DNA from: Sipunculus nudus
Lineage: Eukaryota > Annelida > Sipuncula > Golfingiida > Sipunculidae
Assembly: GCA_026874595.1 (NCBI GenBank)
Contig: CM049311.1
Location: forward strand, 62,769,453 to 62,833,452
Length of the DNA: 64,000 bases
Direction: 5' to 3'
Notes under the pieces: generated by a model
What the model was told of the DNA's origin: nothing
What the model saw: only the letters and a program-made list of their open reading frames with translations
Databases searched by the model: none
Position numbers and translations under genes: made by a program
In this document: piece by piece, positions 47,037 to 61,300 of the stretch
Numbering within the stretch: the stretch's first letter is position 1
Layout of the letters: every line of letters starts with the position of its first letter

Positions 47037-50000
47037 TTTGAAAGTGGAAAATTTTGTTTTAATTTTTACCTATAACATATGATATACAGAACCTCTTGAA
47101 AATGATCATGGAACACTACACATGCATGGATTAAAAAAAAACAGTAAATTTTCCATATTAAAGCAATATTTCCTGTTCCCAAAATTTTGTGAGTCAATAA
47201 TCAGCCTGTCTGCTCTCTAAATATTCAGAGGGATTTGATTGCTCAGGTGGATGGGGATGGTACCTCTTAAGACGGCATTTCATCATTTTCAGTTTAGCCT
47301 CAGATTGGTCGTACCCCTTCATCTATCATCTGTCATACATATTTGTGTGAATCCCTGATAAAAGAAAACATTATTGCTCACAAGGCCCCACTTCTCAAAA
47401 TGTTTTTTCTTGATTCTTCTTATTGTATTTCAGTGTTTTCTGATCTGGTATATGGGAAACTAGTAAATGCATCTGTTTCTTTTTATGATCGTGACTAGAT
47501 GTGTAATTTTAGATAATGAGACTATTTTCACATTTGAATGCTTTCATGCTCAGCATCCTGATGTTTGCTTTCTGTGTGTAACTTGTACAGTAGTAAACCT
47601 GTGTTTGGCCTGTATAAACTGCAAATTTGAAACAGGACATAAAATTGTCATTCTGTTTATATTTGTGCTCCTCTGTGTCCGTTTCTCTCTTTTTGACATT
47701 TGCAGATATATCCAGATGTAGTTATTTAAAATGAATCTTGAAACAAGATACAGTGCTTTGCTGATATCCATAAAAATGGTATGTTAAAACACTTTAGTAA
47801 GTTGAAAGACAGTCTTGTGTAAGCCTTGCTTTGGTAAAATAGTATTAATATGAAGCTTTCAGGGCCTAATGGGCCACTCTGTAGCAGAGAGGACAGTGTC
47901 AGGATACAGGTCTCTTCTTCATAATACCATGTCTCATACAACAACATAAATTTCAGGGCCTCCTAGATACAGATCTTATCTATCATATACAACGAGGACC
48001 TCAATATATAATCATCATTTTTATGTTACGTCATTTCATACCAGACTAGGGTTTACAAAAAAGGCCACTTTATCTGGCTCTAAAGTTCTTTTGATCTGGT
48101 ACATCACAGACATGCAAGCTAGACCTATGTAGGCAATTGTTATTATACAGTAAATGATGCTAAATGTAGATCTCCTTGGGTTTGCAGGGTACCCCAAAGT
48201 GTATTTCAGGTTTGGGTGAATTGGAAATTTATCCTGGATGAATTGGAAATTTATGTAACCCAATTATGGGCTGCACCAAATCCAAGTTCCTTTTTTAATT
48301 CTTTTCTGGTTTTCATATGTACCGGTAATTAACAGTGACTTCATATTGTTATACATGTACATGACATCTATCAATCAATGCCATCATAGTTAACACCAGG
48401 TTGCTCTTCACACCTTTTGGCTAACTATGATTTGCCTTAATTGGCCAGAAAAGGTTTAATTAACAATAAAGGACAAGAATATATGTAGTATATATTTTAT
48501 GGTCTACTTATGACGAGACCAGTCCCTGAATTCTCTTACATTGATTTTATTTAAGGAATGTATGTAAACATACATATATACCTGATTGTCATTTAGTTTG
48601 CATAAATTAATAAACCCAATTTTGCATAACTTACAGGATCATTCACGCTGTTTGCCTAGCCCTCATATATACAACCAAACCTTGCTAAGTTGTTCACAAA
48701 AATAATCCATCTGTATATGAATCATAGATCAATCTAACATTTACTTGTTAAGCTGAAAACTTTATTATCATTCTATGTGTGACACAGTCTCAGTAAAGAA
48801 ACCAAAGCTGGATTACACATGTGCATACATATTAAGGGTGACAGTTTATGTCTATTTCCCTACCGACTCTAAAACATAGTCCTTTGCTGTTAGGTCTTAA
48901 ACTAGGATGTAAAAGACAATACATGCAAGATTCTTTTCTTCATAGTTTCATGAATAACCATATATACACCGGTTAAATGGTCAAACACCAGTTAAACCTA
49001 ATATACTGCCATCTGAGATGTTCAGGTGAGGGTGATTTTACTGTTTACATAATGATCATAATACATGACATTTAAATCTTTAATTATTTATTACATAATA
49101 ATATTTGTAATAATTATAATGATTATGATGATTAACATATAACTTGAATAATGAAAATTATTATTATTATTAATATTATTATTATAATTACATATATTAT
49201 TATTATTATAGAAAGAAATAATAAAATGACCAATATCTGCACATGTTATCCTTTAGAAAATACAAGCTGCTGATCAGTTGTGAAGAGCCATCTTAGGATT
49301 CTCTTGATGGATCAATATTTATATTAGACCATGTGGATCAGCCCATCGGCTGTTGGTTCCGCTGATACAGCCAGCATGTGGTGCTGAGCTATGTGTTTTC
49401 TTACCAGCATCTCCAGTGTGCATATTTTGCCAATATCTCATCGGATCATAAGAAAAGGAATGCTCAGATGCACTCAGCTGTACCTGGTAGCTTCCTTATA
49501 TTGATCCAGTGAGGACATGACCTCCAGTTGGGCTGTAGTAATACATATCATGATACATTTCCTCACAATACTATAACCCACAATACAGTACTCCATACAA
49601 GGTGTATTATCATAAAGATTTCAAGCCAGTGATCTTCATTGTTCACTGAAGATATTAACCAAAGGTCTTCTCATAAAACTTATTTTCTTTTCTAAGAACT
49701 TGAATGAAATATCCGATGACAAAAATGAAAATTTAACCATAAAACACTAATAAAGGAGATCAGTGTCTTGTAAGGATAAATGACTTGTTTCTTCAAAGCT
49801 TGATCTATTCCTCACTCTTATTACATCTTGTTCTTTCATGGAATTTTCTGTGATGGTATCTCTGATTCCGTCTGAAATCCTTTCTGATCCTGTCAGTATT
49901 ATGCTTGGAGACAATATAAAATGTGCTGTCATATCAGTTTCTCTTTGATTAGTTCAGAGATCCTCCCTGATATAATCTGAAGTTCACTTCCATATCAATA

Positions 50001-50313
50001 CTCAAATACTTTCTTGTGCATAGAGTTTCTTTTTCTTTTTTTCATTCCATCAATGTGCTTGTCTCATTCTACATCCCACCAGACACCCTGGTCAACAGGA
50101 TTGTAAAATGCTAATCAAATTATGGTTTTCTACTTTCCTAACTGAAACTATGGTATTAATATGTATATTGCCAGAGGGGAAGGGTTTCCTGAATCCAAGC
50201 TTTTTAAGCATAATACAGATTTGATTTATGAACAGATAGTTATTTGTTATAAGTCTGAAGTGATCTGACTGGACTGTTAAACATTATTTGTACATTGATG
50301 TACATGTGGTGTA
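47037..50313. other. Unique AT-rich DNA, no gene recognised
   Basis: The 84-residue cysteine-rich frame at 47467-47721 has no domain that I recognise. An ATT-rich simple tract lies at about 49080-49210. A GC-richer patch at 49,280-49,530 is open in one frame for about 46 codons but lacks splice or domain support. Confidence 0.3.
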
Positions 50314-50618
50314 AGGCCAATAAATAAAAGGTATAGTTCTCAGGCACCACCCTCTTGGTTTAACCCCCCGCATCAAAAATTTTTATTTTGATTTTCATCT
50401 TTCAAGAAATTAAAATTATACAATTTTGATAAGATTTCCTTTGTTATGTAGTGCTTTTACCTGTTTAGAAAAAAATTATGTTATTATCATGCTTTTCCCT
50501 GATCATATGACATTTTTATCAACATACAAAAAAAAGGGAATTAAAAAAAAACCTGCATGCCTGCAATGATTTCTGAAAAAAAAGTGCCTGTGAACCATAC
50601 CTTTTTTTTTTTTGGCCT
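50314..50618 (-). mobile_element. MITE-M1 copy B, inverted relative to copy A
   Basis: The left end AGGCCAATAAATAAAAGGTA and the right inverted end (ACCATACC ... GGCCT) flank 0.3 kb. Its interior is the reverse complement of the 7519 copy (CATCAAAAATTTTTATTTTG here against the inverse near 7750). The flanks GTAAGGCC and GGCCTAAG would fit a short TA or TAA target duplication. Confidence 0.8.
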
Positions 50619-52750
50619 AAGTGCTGTTTGTTATGTTTTCTGGGCTTCATGAGGTGCCACTGCTGTATTGTTAACTGTTTCTAAATGCGGGTACATTTAT
50701 TTATGAAATGCATAATTCTGACACAATGCAGATTGAAGTATATTTACTAGCTAGATTATACATAAGTACATATAGGTGCATGTTTGTCGTAGTGTTCATG
50801 ATTAAATTTATGTAATTTAATAAAAGAGTCATTAAAGAGCACATCATTACACATATGTACACTAAGCATTTGGTAGTTATACTGACTGATTATATGTACA
50901 TTGGAGGGATTATTGATATAAGCAAGGAACCTCTTTTAGTCAATTCAGAAGTGAAAAAGTTTATATTAAAATTTTTGTCATACATGAGAATCTATTGTTG
51001 TGAGGTTTCATGAAATTGTATTTGTGATTTACTGGTAGTAATATATAAGTGAGATACTAGTACCTCCTTTAACAAACAATCATGTCATAAAGATTTCCAC
51101 ACAAGAATGACAAATCTAAACAAATTTGGAAGTTTAATTGCAATGGAAGTGATGATATACATACCACCTACAGAATATGGCAGTCTTTTTATAATCATTA
51201 TGATAGTTAATGGCAAGTAACTATATCGACTTTCTGTTATACCCGTCCATATAATGAACACTCCTCATGTAACTTATAAATATGGTTCACATGTAATCAT
51301 TATTTTTGCTTTAATAGAATAGAATTAATCCTCTCTGTTCAAGACAGAGAGGATTATTGACAAAAAAACCATGCTATGGTTGTCATCTTTCTTTCATTGT
51401 CCTCAAGGTTGCCTTGTAGATATTGCTTGACCCTGGGGTCATGGAGGGGTCAACAGAAGTACTCTATACTCAAGGGAATTAATTTGTGATTTGAGTATAA
51501 ATGATTATTGTCTACAAAATACACTTGCAATCAGGTCTGATGATTATTAACTGTAACAGCCAGACATCTGTCTTACTAATGAATATCAACATGACAGTGT
51601 CCCACAGCTTAATGAATCAAACAGTCACCCGTCAGACACCCATTGTTTTTAGCAATATAAATGTTCATCATCAAGTCCACTTGGGGCCACTTAATGGTGA
51701 ATTAAGTGTATCAGTTTCCACCAGTGCACCTGGTTTATCGTCAGTATTTACTACGGTAATGATCATCAGTACAAGTAATATGGCTGTGGTATTATTATTA
51801 CTGCTGAAATTCTGGCAACTTGATTAGGCCCTTGTGTCAAGATATTGATTGAAGCAGAATAATTTGGTCTCATCATGTAAGAATATTGCCATGTCACTAT
51901 ACCGGCAGATTGCGTGGATCTATTATGTGGCCATGAGGCAACAGGGTGTCATTCCGAGAACCAGCTGTTTTGTTTTTATTCGCTGCACTTGTATCACATG
52001 CTCAAAATTCTATTCAGTGAAAAAACAAACCTTGTGGAACTTATCAAGGATTTTAAAATGAGAAAAGAAAGAACTGAACCAGGTAGCTTTTTTCTTTTCT
52101 TTTTTTTCCCGGTTATATTAGCATTGGAGGGAAAATTAGGGGGGTTTTCCGTCTTATTTGCAAGCGTAAGCTAAGTTATATTTATTTCAACTCTAGAAAA
52201 ATATACTTCTTGGATAATTTCAAATACTATAATTCTGCCACTAAATTAAGAATTTCTGAACATTATCCCCAAGTATCTATTAGGATAAATGATGGTTTAT
52301 AGGTGTATTCCTATTGTCTATGTCACATGAATATATTAGCTCACCACAGTAAAAAGTTTCTTAATTACCACTGTATACAGTAATAGTAGCCAACAACAAA
52401 TATCTTAATTATCAATAGTTTTTCCAGTCCCACAAAATTCCTGAAATTTGTAATTTGCTTTAGTCTAGCTGTGCAGTATTGATTTTAAGAAAGGATCCCA
52501 GCAAGGCGAGTATCCCATGTTCCTGACCGTAACAACCTTACTGGTCATAAATCCAGCCCTTGAAACATTGTATGATAATGTAACAGCTCTAACCACAGAA
52601 TATAACAGCTGCACATATTCAGAGATGGATACAAAAGCTGTTCGGCTTTAACAGAAAAATGACACCCACCCGGAGGACCTGTAAATTAACCAAAACATTC
52701 ACCAGCCTTTGCAGAAAATAACAAAAAATCCATAAATTTATTAATTTTTT
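50619..52750. other. Unique AT-rich DNA, no gene recognised
   Basis: Apart from the hairpin at 51326 nothing is assigned. At 51881-52084 two plus-strand frames are open and the segment ends at a donor-like CAG/GTAGCT, but the upstream side has no polypyrimidine tract and neither frame shows a domain. Confidence 0.3.
51326..51356. repeat. Perfect 13 bp hairpin with 5-base loop
   Basis: TAATCCTCTCTGT (51326-51338), loop TCAAG, ACAGAGAGGATTA (51344-51356). The stem has no mismatch. No adjacent gene explains it; it is too short for a typical microRNA precursor. Confidence 0.7.
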
Positions 52751-55362
52751 AGCTCAGCTGACTATAAGTCATCTGAGCTATAGTCGTGGTCCATTGTCCG
52801 TCGTCCGTCCGTCTGTCCGTCCGTCCGTCCGTCCGTCCGTCCGTAGATGTGGCACGTTTTGAAACCGTAAGACCTAGGAATCCAAATTTCAGCATAATGT
52901 TAGATGTCCCCAAGATCTCCTACCAAGCCGAAAACTGGGTCTTTGCGACTTCATTCCTTTGAGAAATTAAGGAAAAACCTCAAATTTTTATTAAAAACCT
53001 ATTTTCACACTTTAGGACTGCCTAATATCAAAACCACTCATCTGTTTTTCCTTATATTTCCTATAAATAATCCTCTATATAATTCCTATGAACATGCCAG
53101 AAATTAGGTCTGTATTATTTATTTTAAAAAAGTTATGGGCCCAAACATAATGCATTTTGTAAATAATCAGGAAAGAAATTTTATCACTTTACACAAAACT
53201 TGTTTAAGCTAAGCACTTTTTTTCCAGTAATATTACTTTTATTAATCAAAATTAAATTGTATACCCAAAATTAGATCAAACCTTTTAAATTTTTAAAAAT
53301 ATGAGCAAAAATAAAAAATTGGTACCTTAAATTTTGCCCAAATTTGACCATGGCACGTTTTTTTGCTGTAACTGCTGTGGATTTAATTTTCACAGCATGT
53401 TTTTGTTAGCATTTCAACTGTTAACACCAAAAATTTGAAACCAGTTGATCAAAAACTGTAGATTTTATTCAAGTTTTCAAGCACCATGTCACATATTGCT
53501 AGTGTTATGCAGTTTGCTAGAGCTCAGCTCCCGAGCTTCAGCTCTAAGTTCCTTAAATTTGGCATACAGTTAGATTTCTCCAAAATCCCCTACCATGCCA
53601 AGAATTTGGTCACTAGGACTTAATTCCTTCGAGATATCAATGAAAAACTTCATTTTTCCATTATAAACCCAATGTTATACTTTAAGACTGCCTAATATCA
53701 AAACCACTGATCTGACTTTGATCATATATAATATACATATTTTTCTATACATTCACTATGCACATGCCAGAAATGATGTCAGTATTGTGTATTTTTTTTA
53801 AGTTATGGGCCCAAACATAATGCACTTTGTAAAAAATCAAGAAATATATTTACTCCCTTAACAAGGGCATTGCTGAAGCTAGAGATTTTTTTTGTCAGGG
53901 ATGTAACATTATTTAATCAAGATTCAATTGAATACCCAAAATTAGTTCTGAATTTTTCAAATTTTATAAGTTATTAGTATAAATATAAAATTAGTACCTT
54001 AAATTTTGCCCAACTGTGACCAAGGCACGTTTGTTTCCCGTGAGCACTGTTGATATAATTTTCATATCATGCACACATAAGGATTTCAGCTTTTTAGTTT
54101 AGAAAGCTGAAAGAAATTTGCCAAATATTGTAGCTTTTATTAATGTTTTTTATGAGACCCTGTCAGACTTTGGCTCTCTCCAGCCCCTCTTGAGTCACCT
54201 GTATGTTGACCTTGTTGACCTTTCATCAAATTATGCACGCTTGAGCGGAGAATCCAGGCAGCTTATGGCCAGCCACAGTTGATCCAGGTGTTCAACCCAA
54301 CTCATCTAGTAGTTTTAACCAACAACATAACAATAAACAATAAATAAATAAATTTTTATTGGTTTTTAATAACAAATTAAAGAAAAATAGAAAAGGAATT
54401 TGTTAGTTTATAATAACAGGAAATTAACTTGCAGTTACTGATGATATAAGAATCTTGTATCGATGGGTAGAATGTCACATATTCCAAATAACACCATGCA
54501 GTCACCATGGCATTTTTCAGTTCATTTTTAATGATAAAGAAGTAAATCATATTATTCATTACTAATCATTAAGGATTATATGAAGGAAATTAATGATAGA
54601 CAAAGATGCAGTTGATAATATTAATCTAGATTCCTACTGTGTCTAGTGTGTACATTGATGTGAAATTAGTCCAAAATGAATTTTTTACAGTTATTTTTTA
54701 ATATAAATAAAAGCCATAAAACCAGGTACTTATGATCATTATTTAAATGTGTGAAATTTGTATATTCTGGATTCTCAACATCATTGTTTGGTGAAAACTG
54801 AATAAATACCAGACATGGTGCGAATACTTTGTAATTGTATTTAAATACGAATATGATTATGTACTCTATTATAAAATTTCTTGCATAAAGAATGGGAATT
54901 CAGGTAAAAATGAAAGTATATGAATACTCGTGCAAATACTTTCAAAATGTATTCATGAATGCATTCATGAATATATTCTTTAATATTATTTTAATAATCA
55001 TATCAGTTATATTTCATTTTAAAAAATCATATGATTCTCTTATTATTTTTAATAAAAATTATATTTTGGACAATATTTGTAATTTTTTTAATAAATAGTT
55101 AAACTCTTATATGTTCTGCTTATAAGTTATATGGCCAAGTAAAAATCATTGTGACAGTAGTACTCCATTTGTTAATAAAATAAATGAAATAAATCCTCTT
55201 CCCTGTCTCCAAAGGTACTATCAAAATCATACATAAGCTAAACAACAACAACTCATAATACAGCTTATATTTATTACCACACAAAACCAGCATGTGCCTC
55301 ATTTCTAAATAATATTTTTTATCATATATAACAGCTGAGCGTCGTGACCCATAGGTCCCTTG
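52751..55362 (+). mobile_element. F1 element copy 5
   Basis: Full-length, same head, monomers and terminus as copy 1, with the longest CCGT tract in the set (from about 52797). It has private deletions near 53498 (loss of TTTACATCAAGC) and near 54245 relative to copies 1 and 3. T-tracts flank it. Confidence 0.8.
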
Positions 55363-58300
55363 TTTTTATATTTATATGAATATATACTTGTATATTTATA
55401 GTTATTCAACAAGTTCTGTTGACACAGTTGTTAAGTAGAAATTCAGTATTTTCTTAATTCAGTTATGTAAAAGTAACATGCATAAATTAAGTATGTATTT
55501 CTGGTATTGAAAGGCTCGGACATTTCTGGAGACTGGACATTCTTAGATCAATTATTATTCTTCTGTTTTTTTCTTTACAAACTCTCTCCTGGGCTGTTCT
55601 GGTCTACCAGTTTACACAGATCATGTGTCTTATTTATGACTAATGTACATGCAGGTACGTCCAGGGTCTTTAGACAGAAGGTAACAGCTGGTGCATAGAT
55701 ATAATGAAGTTATTGCTGTATGTGACTACACAGATACAACTGTGGTCCCAATATATAAATTAAAAACATGTGGTTGTCCAATTTTTATAGACCAATACTT
55801 CAGAATCAGATTTATAGAGATGGAATTAAAGCCTAGGTTTAAATGAAAAAACATTTGAGAATTTTTGTGTCCAACAACTGTGCCAGGATACATTTTATCC
55901 TCGCCATCCCAAACAATGATAGATTAAATGCTGACTCAGTGAAATAAAGGAAGGAAATGATCTGTTAGATTTTCACTCGACCACCCAGGGAAAATTTTTT
56001 ATTGCTTCAGTTGCATGTGATACATCTCAGCATGGAACATGTTCTGCATATGTTTTCATTTATTCATGCAAGTTTAAGCAGTCTCAGAAACTGTGATATA
56101 TCATTTTGAAATTTTCGTGTGTTCCAAACATTAGCAACGTAATGCTTGACTGCTCTTGGGTATCGCAGCACGAGTCTTACAGTTGGCCTACTATGTGTGT
56201 GTCATGCATTGTGTAGACTTGTGACCGTCCTACCAGAAAGACCCAGATCCATGACCTGTTATAATAAGTTAAGCACCTATTCATCTTTGGCAAAAGAAAA
56301 ACCGAATGATTCCATTTGAATTTATATGTTACTTATGCTCTGGTGCTTAAAGTTTATTACATACTTTTGTTTCTAAGGCCCTTTGACAGTTAAGTTTGGT
56401 TGAGTTGCTTCTGTTTGAAAAACAATGTATTAAAAAATTACTTTGGATGATGAATTAAACATTTGCAGATTCTTGATAATTAAATCAAAATGAACCTCCT
56501 ATCATAAATGAATTACATTTGACACAAGATGCTTTTTGAAACTGACAGTTGCCATGTCATTGATTGGCTTATTTGAAGCCAGGGTCCACTTTTTAAAGTT
56601 TCATGTTATAGTGGTATATACAGTAATATTTTTAAAGATATGAAGACAGTTCTTGTTTTAAATGCTGTACACAAGCATGAGGGATGTATTAGATTGCATG
56701 TATACATGTATTTGAAAAAGGAGACTAATGCATAAATTAATTTTGGTAGAATTTTTCCAGGAAATGATGATAAATTAAAGAATATAAAAATTATAATATT
56801 CTTAGAGCTGCTTTTTACATGAGACACTAAATCCTTACAAGTCACATTCTTTTCTCTTTTTTTTTGCTTTCTCTTTTTTGTTTTATCAAAATAAACTTTT
56901 TTTTTTTTAAAAATTAAGGGAAAAAACAAAACAAAAAGAAGGAGGGTATGCAAAATATGGATACTCTGGTACCATTTCTGGTTTTATGGAATCTGTAGAC
57001 ACTGGTGTACTTCACCCATTCTTAATTTGTAGTCATAGTAAGCACTATAAATTGTTATATGTGTATGTAATTTTGTACAGACGTCACATTTAGATTACAG
57101 GAGAGGTATAGTAGATTTTTCTCAACTCACTGAATGAATCAAAGGCTCAGTATGTGCATGTGGCTCAGCTGCTTGTAATATGTAAATGCAAAAGATATTC
57201 GCACAAATACTAAGTTTGGCTACTGGTATTCAGCATATATGTTAAACTTCTGTTGATCCTATATATAGATAGTTGTTGTATATAAGATCTGCAGTATATT
57301 ATTATTTTTACAGGGTTTATTATATTTTTCCTCCAAGGCCTGCATAGAAATGGGAAGAATACCATTCATTTCATTTTGCACATGTCAAATACTCTCATAT
57401 TCTAATATTCACAAGGGTACATTTTTGCATTTTTTGCCCTTTTACACTTTTGCTTGGGTTCCATATTTGTCACTAATCTCACCAAACAGAAACCTTCCCA
57501 GAGTCCATTAATTTATGAAATGGACAAAAATGGATAGGTATCTGTGATTTTAATATGCAAACAAAACCTTAACAATTTTAAGAGACCCAAGGGAACATTA
57601 AGTGTATATTTCTTTCTCATTATTGATAGATCATGTAAAAGATCTGATAGTGTTCTATAATCCGTTTCATCCCCTCATGTCCACCGGGTTTTTTCTATGA
57701 TATTTTAATTGGTTACATTTCAAGGGAAATAAATATTGTGTAGAGTAGAGGATCAAAGAACCTTATTTTCAACAAGGTAATTAAATACCTACCTTTAACC
57801 TTATTTAAGAAACAGAATCATTTGAAAATATGAGAAATCAGTCAACATATCAGACTGCATTATGGCAGCCAAGGTCATTGGTCACATGCAAAAACAGCCT
57901 TAATTGACAGCTGCTGATTGGATGATGTCATGTAAATACTCTAAAAAATATTAATAGTTAAAACAAAGATGGCTACTCATGCAGGGACACATCATATCTG
58001 CCAGATCATTCTGAAGAGACGAAAAAGCTGTGAAACATAAACTGGGGATCTATTGTAAAATTCTTAATTGCCAATTATAAGGTTTTCACTTCCATATGCA
58101 GTTTTCAATGAAATTATTGGAAATATAAACTTTTCAGAAAATTATCTACAAAAATCAGATGGACAGTGGTTAGTGAAATAGAATAATATATTTTGACACC
58201 ACATGCATGGATAACATAAAAAGGTAGTTTTATAGATAATTCTCTGATCACATATATCATTAATTGAACCCAAGAAAACATAAAGCCTTCAACAGTATAA

Positions 58301-61300
58301 CATATATAGTTTTAACATTGAAGTGACCCTGAATCTTGATGCATTGAATCGGTCTATTTCAAGACATTGTCAGAGGTACTTTCTTATATGATTGGTTATC
58401 TCTAATTATGCAGATCAGTGCATATTGGGGACTTTGGTGTTGACTGTTGAGGCCTACTCATGCATGAAAAGCTTAAAAGCCGAAGTATAAAATTAAAATA
58501 AGCACAGTGTCCTTCAACTGTTCGGCAAATGTTATTATTAATGAATATAAATATTCTATTAAATATTAATATTTATAATCTTATTATGATTTGGATACGG
58601 TCAAACATCTTACTGACTGTGGTAATTGGAACATTTGGAACAATTGGAACACTCAAGAAGTGCATGAATATTTACACACCTCTAGTACATAATTTTAATC
58701 TGTTCCATGGTTTATGCATTTCCTGAAACATATACATTTCATGTATTGGTTCTCACTGATGCAAGGACATTTTACAAAATCGTCTGTCAGTTAAGTGTGA
58801 TTAACAGCTGTCATTGTGATTAACATCATCGTAGGCACTGTTGAGAGACTTATCTTCATTGGTTAAAAATAGATTTGTATTAAGCATAATACATATTTAT
58901 ATTTGGCCAGGTATTTTGATGTTAGGTATCCTGCCTTATCCTGCCCATATATTTTATGGTCATAAGGATGCAGGAATTTAAATCATGTGATAATTTAAAA
59001 CTCAGTATTATCTAATATAATTGGCAAATAAGGGTTACTGTAAATATGATTGCATTATGGAAAATCCATAGAGTTTATATATATCTCTGTGTTTAGCAGT
59101 ATCAGCACGGTAACACGTTAATCAAGTGATGGTCAGCTTTAGTGTATAATCTATAGAAAATACTGTCTGCTTGCAGTGGGGCTCATTTTGTAAATGCTTG
59201 GGTCTGCACCTTCTTTGGCGAGCTCTGTTTCAATAGATATATGCTCTAAGATGTATGGGTTTAAATAAAAAATATACTATTTATATCATTCATATTTTGA
59301 AAATTTATTAGTCCCTGGGGCTGTATCTTTGTATTATGTTTTGAGATTTACACACATATCTGTAAATAGGTCACTTTCAAATGACTTGACCAAAGCTCTG
59401 ACCATTTCAATCCTGGATGTAATTGTTAATTGGGTGCAGTATAATCAAGCATTTCAGTAGTATTCATGCTTGTTATAGGCCAAAGTTCATATCTCACTGG
59501 TTCAAAAACCAACAGGGACCTGGAAAATTACATATTTACCATTCTAACCATAGTCAACATAATCTTTGTATTTAGCATGTAAGGTACATGTAAGTCTCTC
59601 CCCTACCATGTAGGATCTGAGTAAAATTTAGGTCACTTTGACCTAGTTTGTCAGACCTGAGTAAATGGCTTTGTTTTATCTAATCAGTGTTTGTTCCCAT
59701 TATTATAGATAAAGATAGTGTGCCCCCCCCCCCCCACCCCCTTTGTTAATGAAAAAATGAATGTTTAGGTTTGACCATGACCAGCTTTTTGCTTGGTACA
59801 TTTTCTAGTCTGTGGTACAGTTTTATTCATGTGAACTTGAAGAATTGGGTCAAAATTGAAAATTGGATATGTGGAATCTGTTGTCATGTAAATGAGATTT
59901 TGTCAACCAATACATGTAGTAATCAGTGGTGCCTGGGTTTATTTTGAAAACTATACTTTGTATATGATTTCACACATTGTGACATTTTTGCAAAAGTAAT
60001 AGCTCAGTTTTTCTCAGTGAATTAATCATCAGTTAACTTTTACACTTGCTCTATTTATTGATTATAAAGAGCAGAAAATTGATAACTTGAAAGTAGCTGT
60101 CAGTCATCAGCTTGTTCATTAAGCTTTGTGATTATCTTTTATGAGAGCCTATTATATATAGTACATAAGGCATTGACTCTTTTTGTAATAAGACCCCCGC
60201 CCAAGTGTGATGTTGCAATTATAAATGACCTCCCCTTGCATGAGGTATTTATATACATTTGCTGTAATTTTATAAAGGCTTATTGTTCATTATTTACACA
60301 GTTAAAGCCAAAATTGCTGCCATCTTGGATACTATGGCACCAAATGTTAAGGTGATTTGTAGGGATGGAGGTGTCAGATATTTATGATGGTTAAGTTATC
60401 ACATGGTCAGTTGGGACCAATAAAGTGGTCATCTCTGTTGGTGGTCATCATGACAGGTTGACACACACAAAAACTTATTTTCTTTCTCACACACACAAAC
60501 ACTATGACACAAACTTGATTTGTCACACATAAACACAATATGTCTTTTTAGCTGTCTGTCTCTCTGTCCCTATTTATAAAATATATGGGCAAGACCAATG
60601 AAAGGTTTTCCTGTGCTTTGGGAAGTGTACCTGATATAATCAGGAAGTTTAGAATCTTCAAGCAGTTTAAAGTGAACTATCTTTAAACTGCTTGATTTTT
60701 CAAATTTTGAGACTGTCTTTCACTTTCATCTATCAATTACTTACCCGAGGGACAGGAAGATTGATAGTTTTTTGGGGGGGATTTATCATTAATAGTTACA
60801 CAGTTATGATAATGGTTGCAGCAGATCTCTAATATATATGTTTTCAACATGTCCAGGAACATAAAGTATTCAGCTATTTTTGTTGTGAGCTATACAAGTC
60901 ACATACATGATGTCTCAATTTAATGAAAAAAATCCAAAAATTAAGGTCCAAAATGGCATATCCAGCTCTATGCATGTAATGAAGCTTCACCTTGTGAAAT
61001 GACATCTAGTAAGATGTGTCAGTGCTGCCATCTGATGGCAGTAGGCAAAATCATTTGTTGCATAGTTGGGATGCTAAAAAATAGCTCACTATATATATTT
61101 GTTGTAGTGTAGCATGTATTTGATATATGTGAACTAGCAGCTTTGGGCCAGAGAACTGTGGTATATATTTCTTCAAGATGTTCATTATGAGATAATTACT
61201 ATGGAGATGTACCAGGTTAGCACCTGATATGAGTGATATGATATTATTTCTTGCCAATACCAGAAATAAACTTCATTACATATTTATATGTATTTGTTGT

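Noticed and set aside
47467-47721. Cysteine-rich 84-residue frame downstream of the ankyrin gene
   Set aside because: Lies in AT-rich DNA past the probable poly(A) signal, with spacing of cysteines that matches no domain I know.
51881-52084. Possible exon ending at CAG/GTAGCT
   Set aside because: Two competing frames, no polypyrimidine tract or clear acceptor upstream, and no recognisable domain.
58529-58726. Hydrophobic 65-residue frame, possible membrane-protein exon
   Set aside because: No conserved receptor signature, AT-driven composition and no flanking splice evidence.
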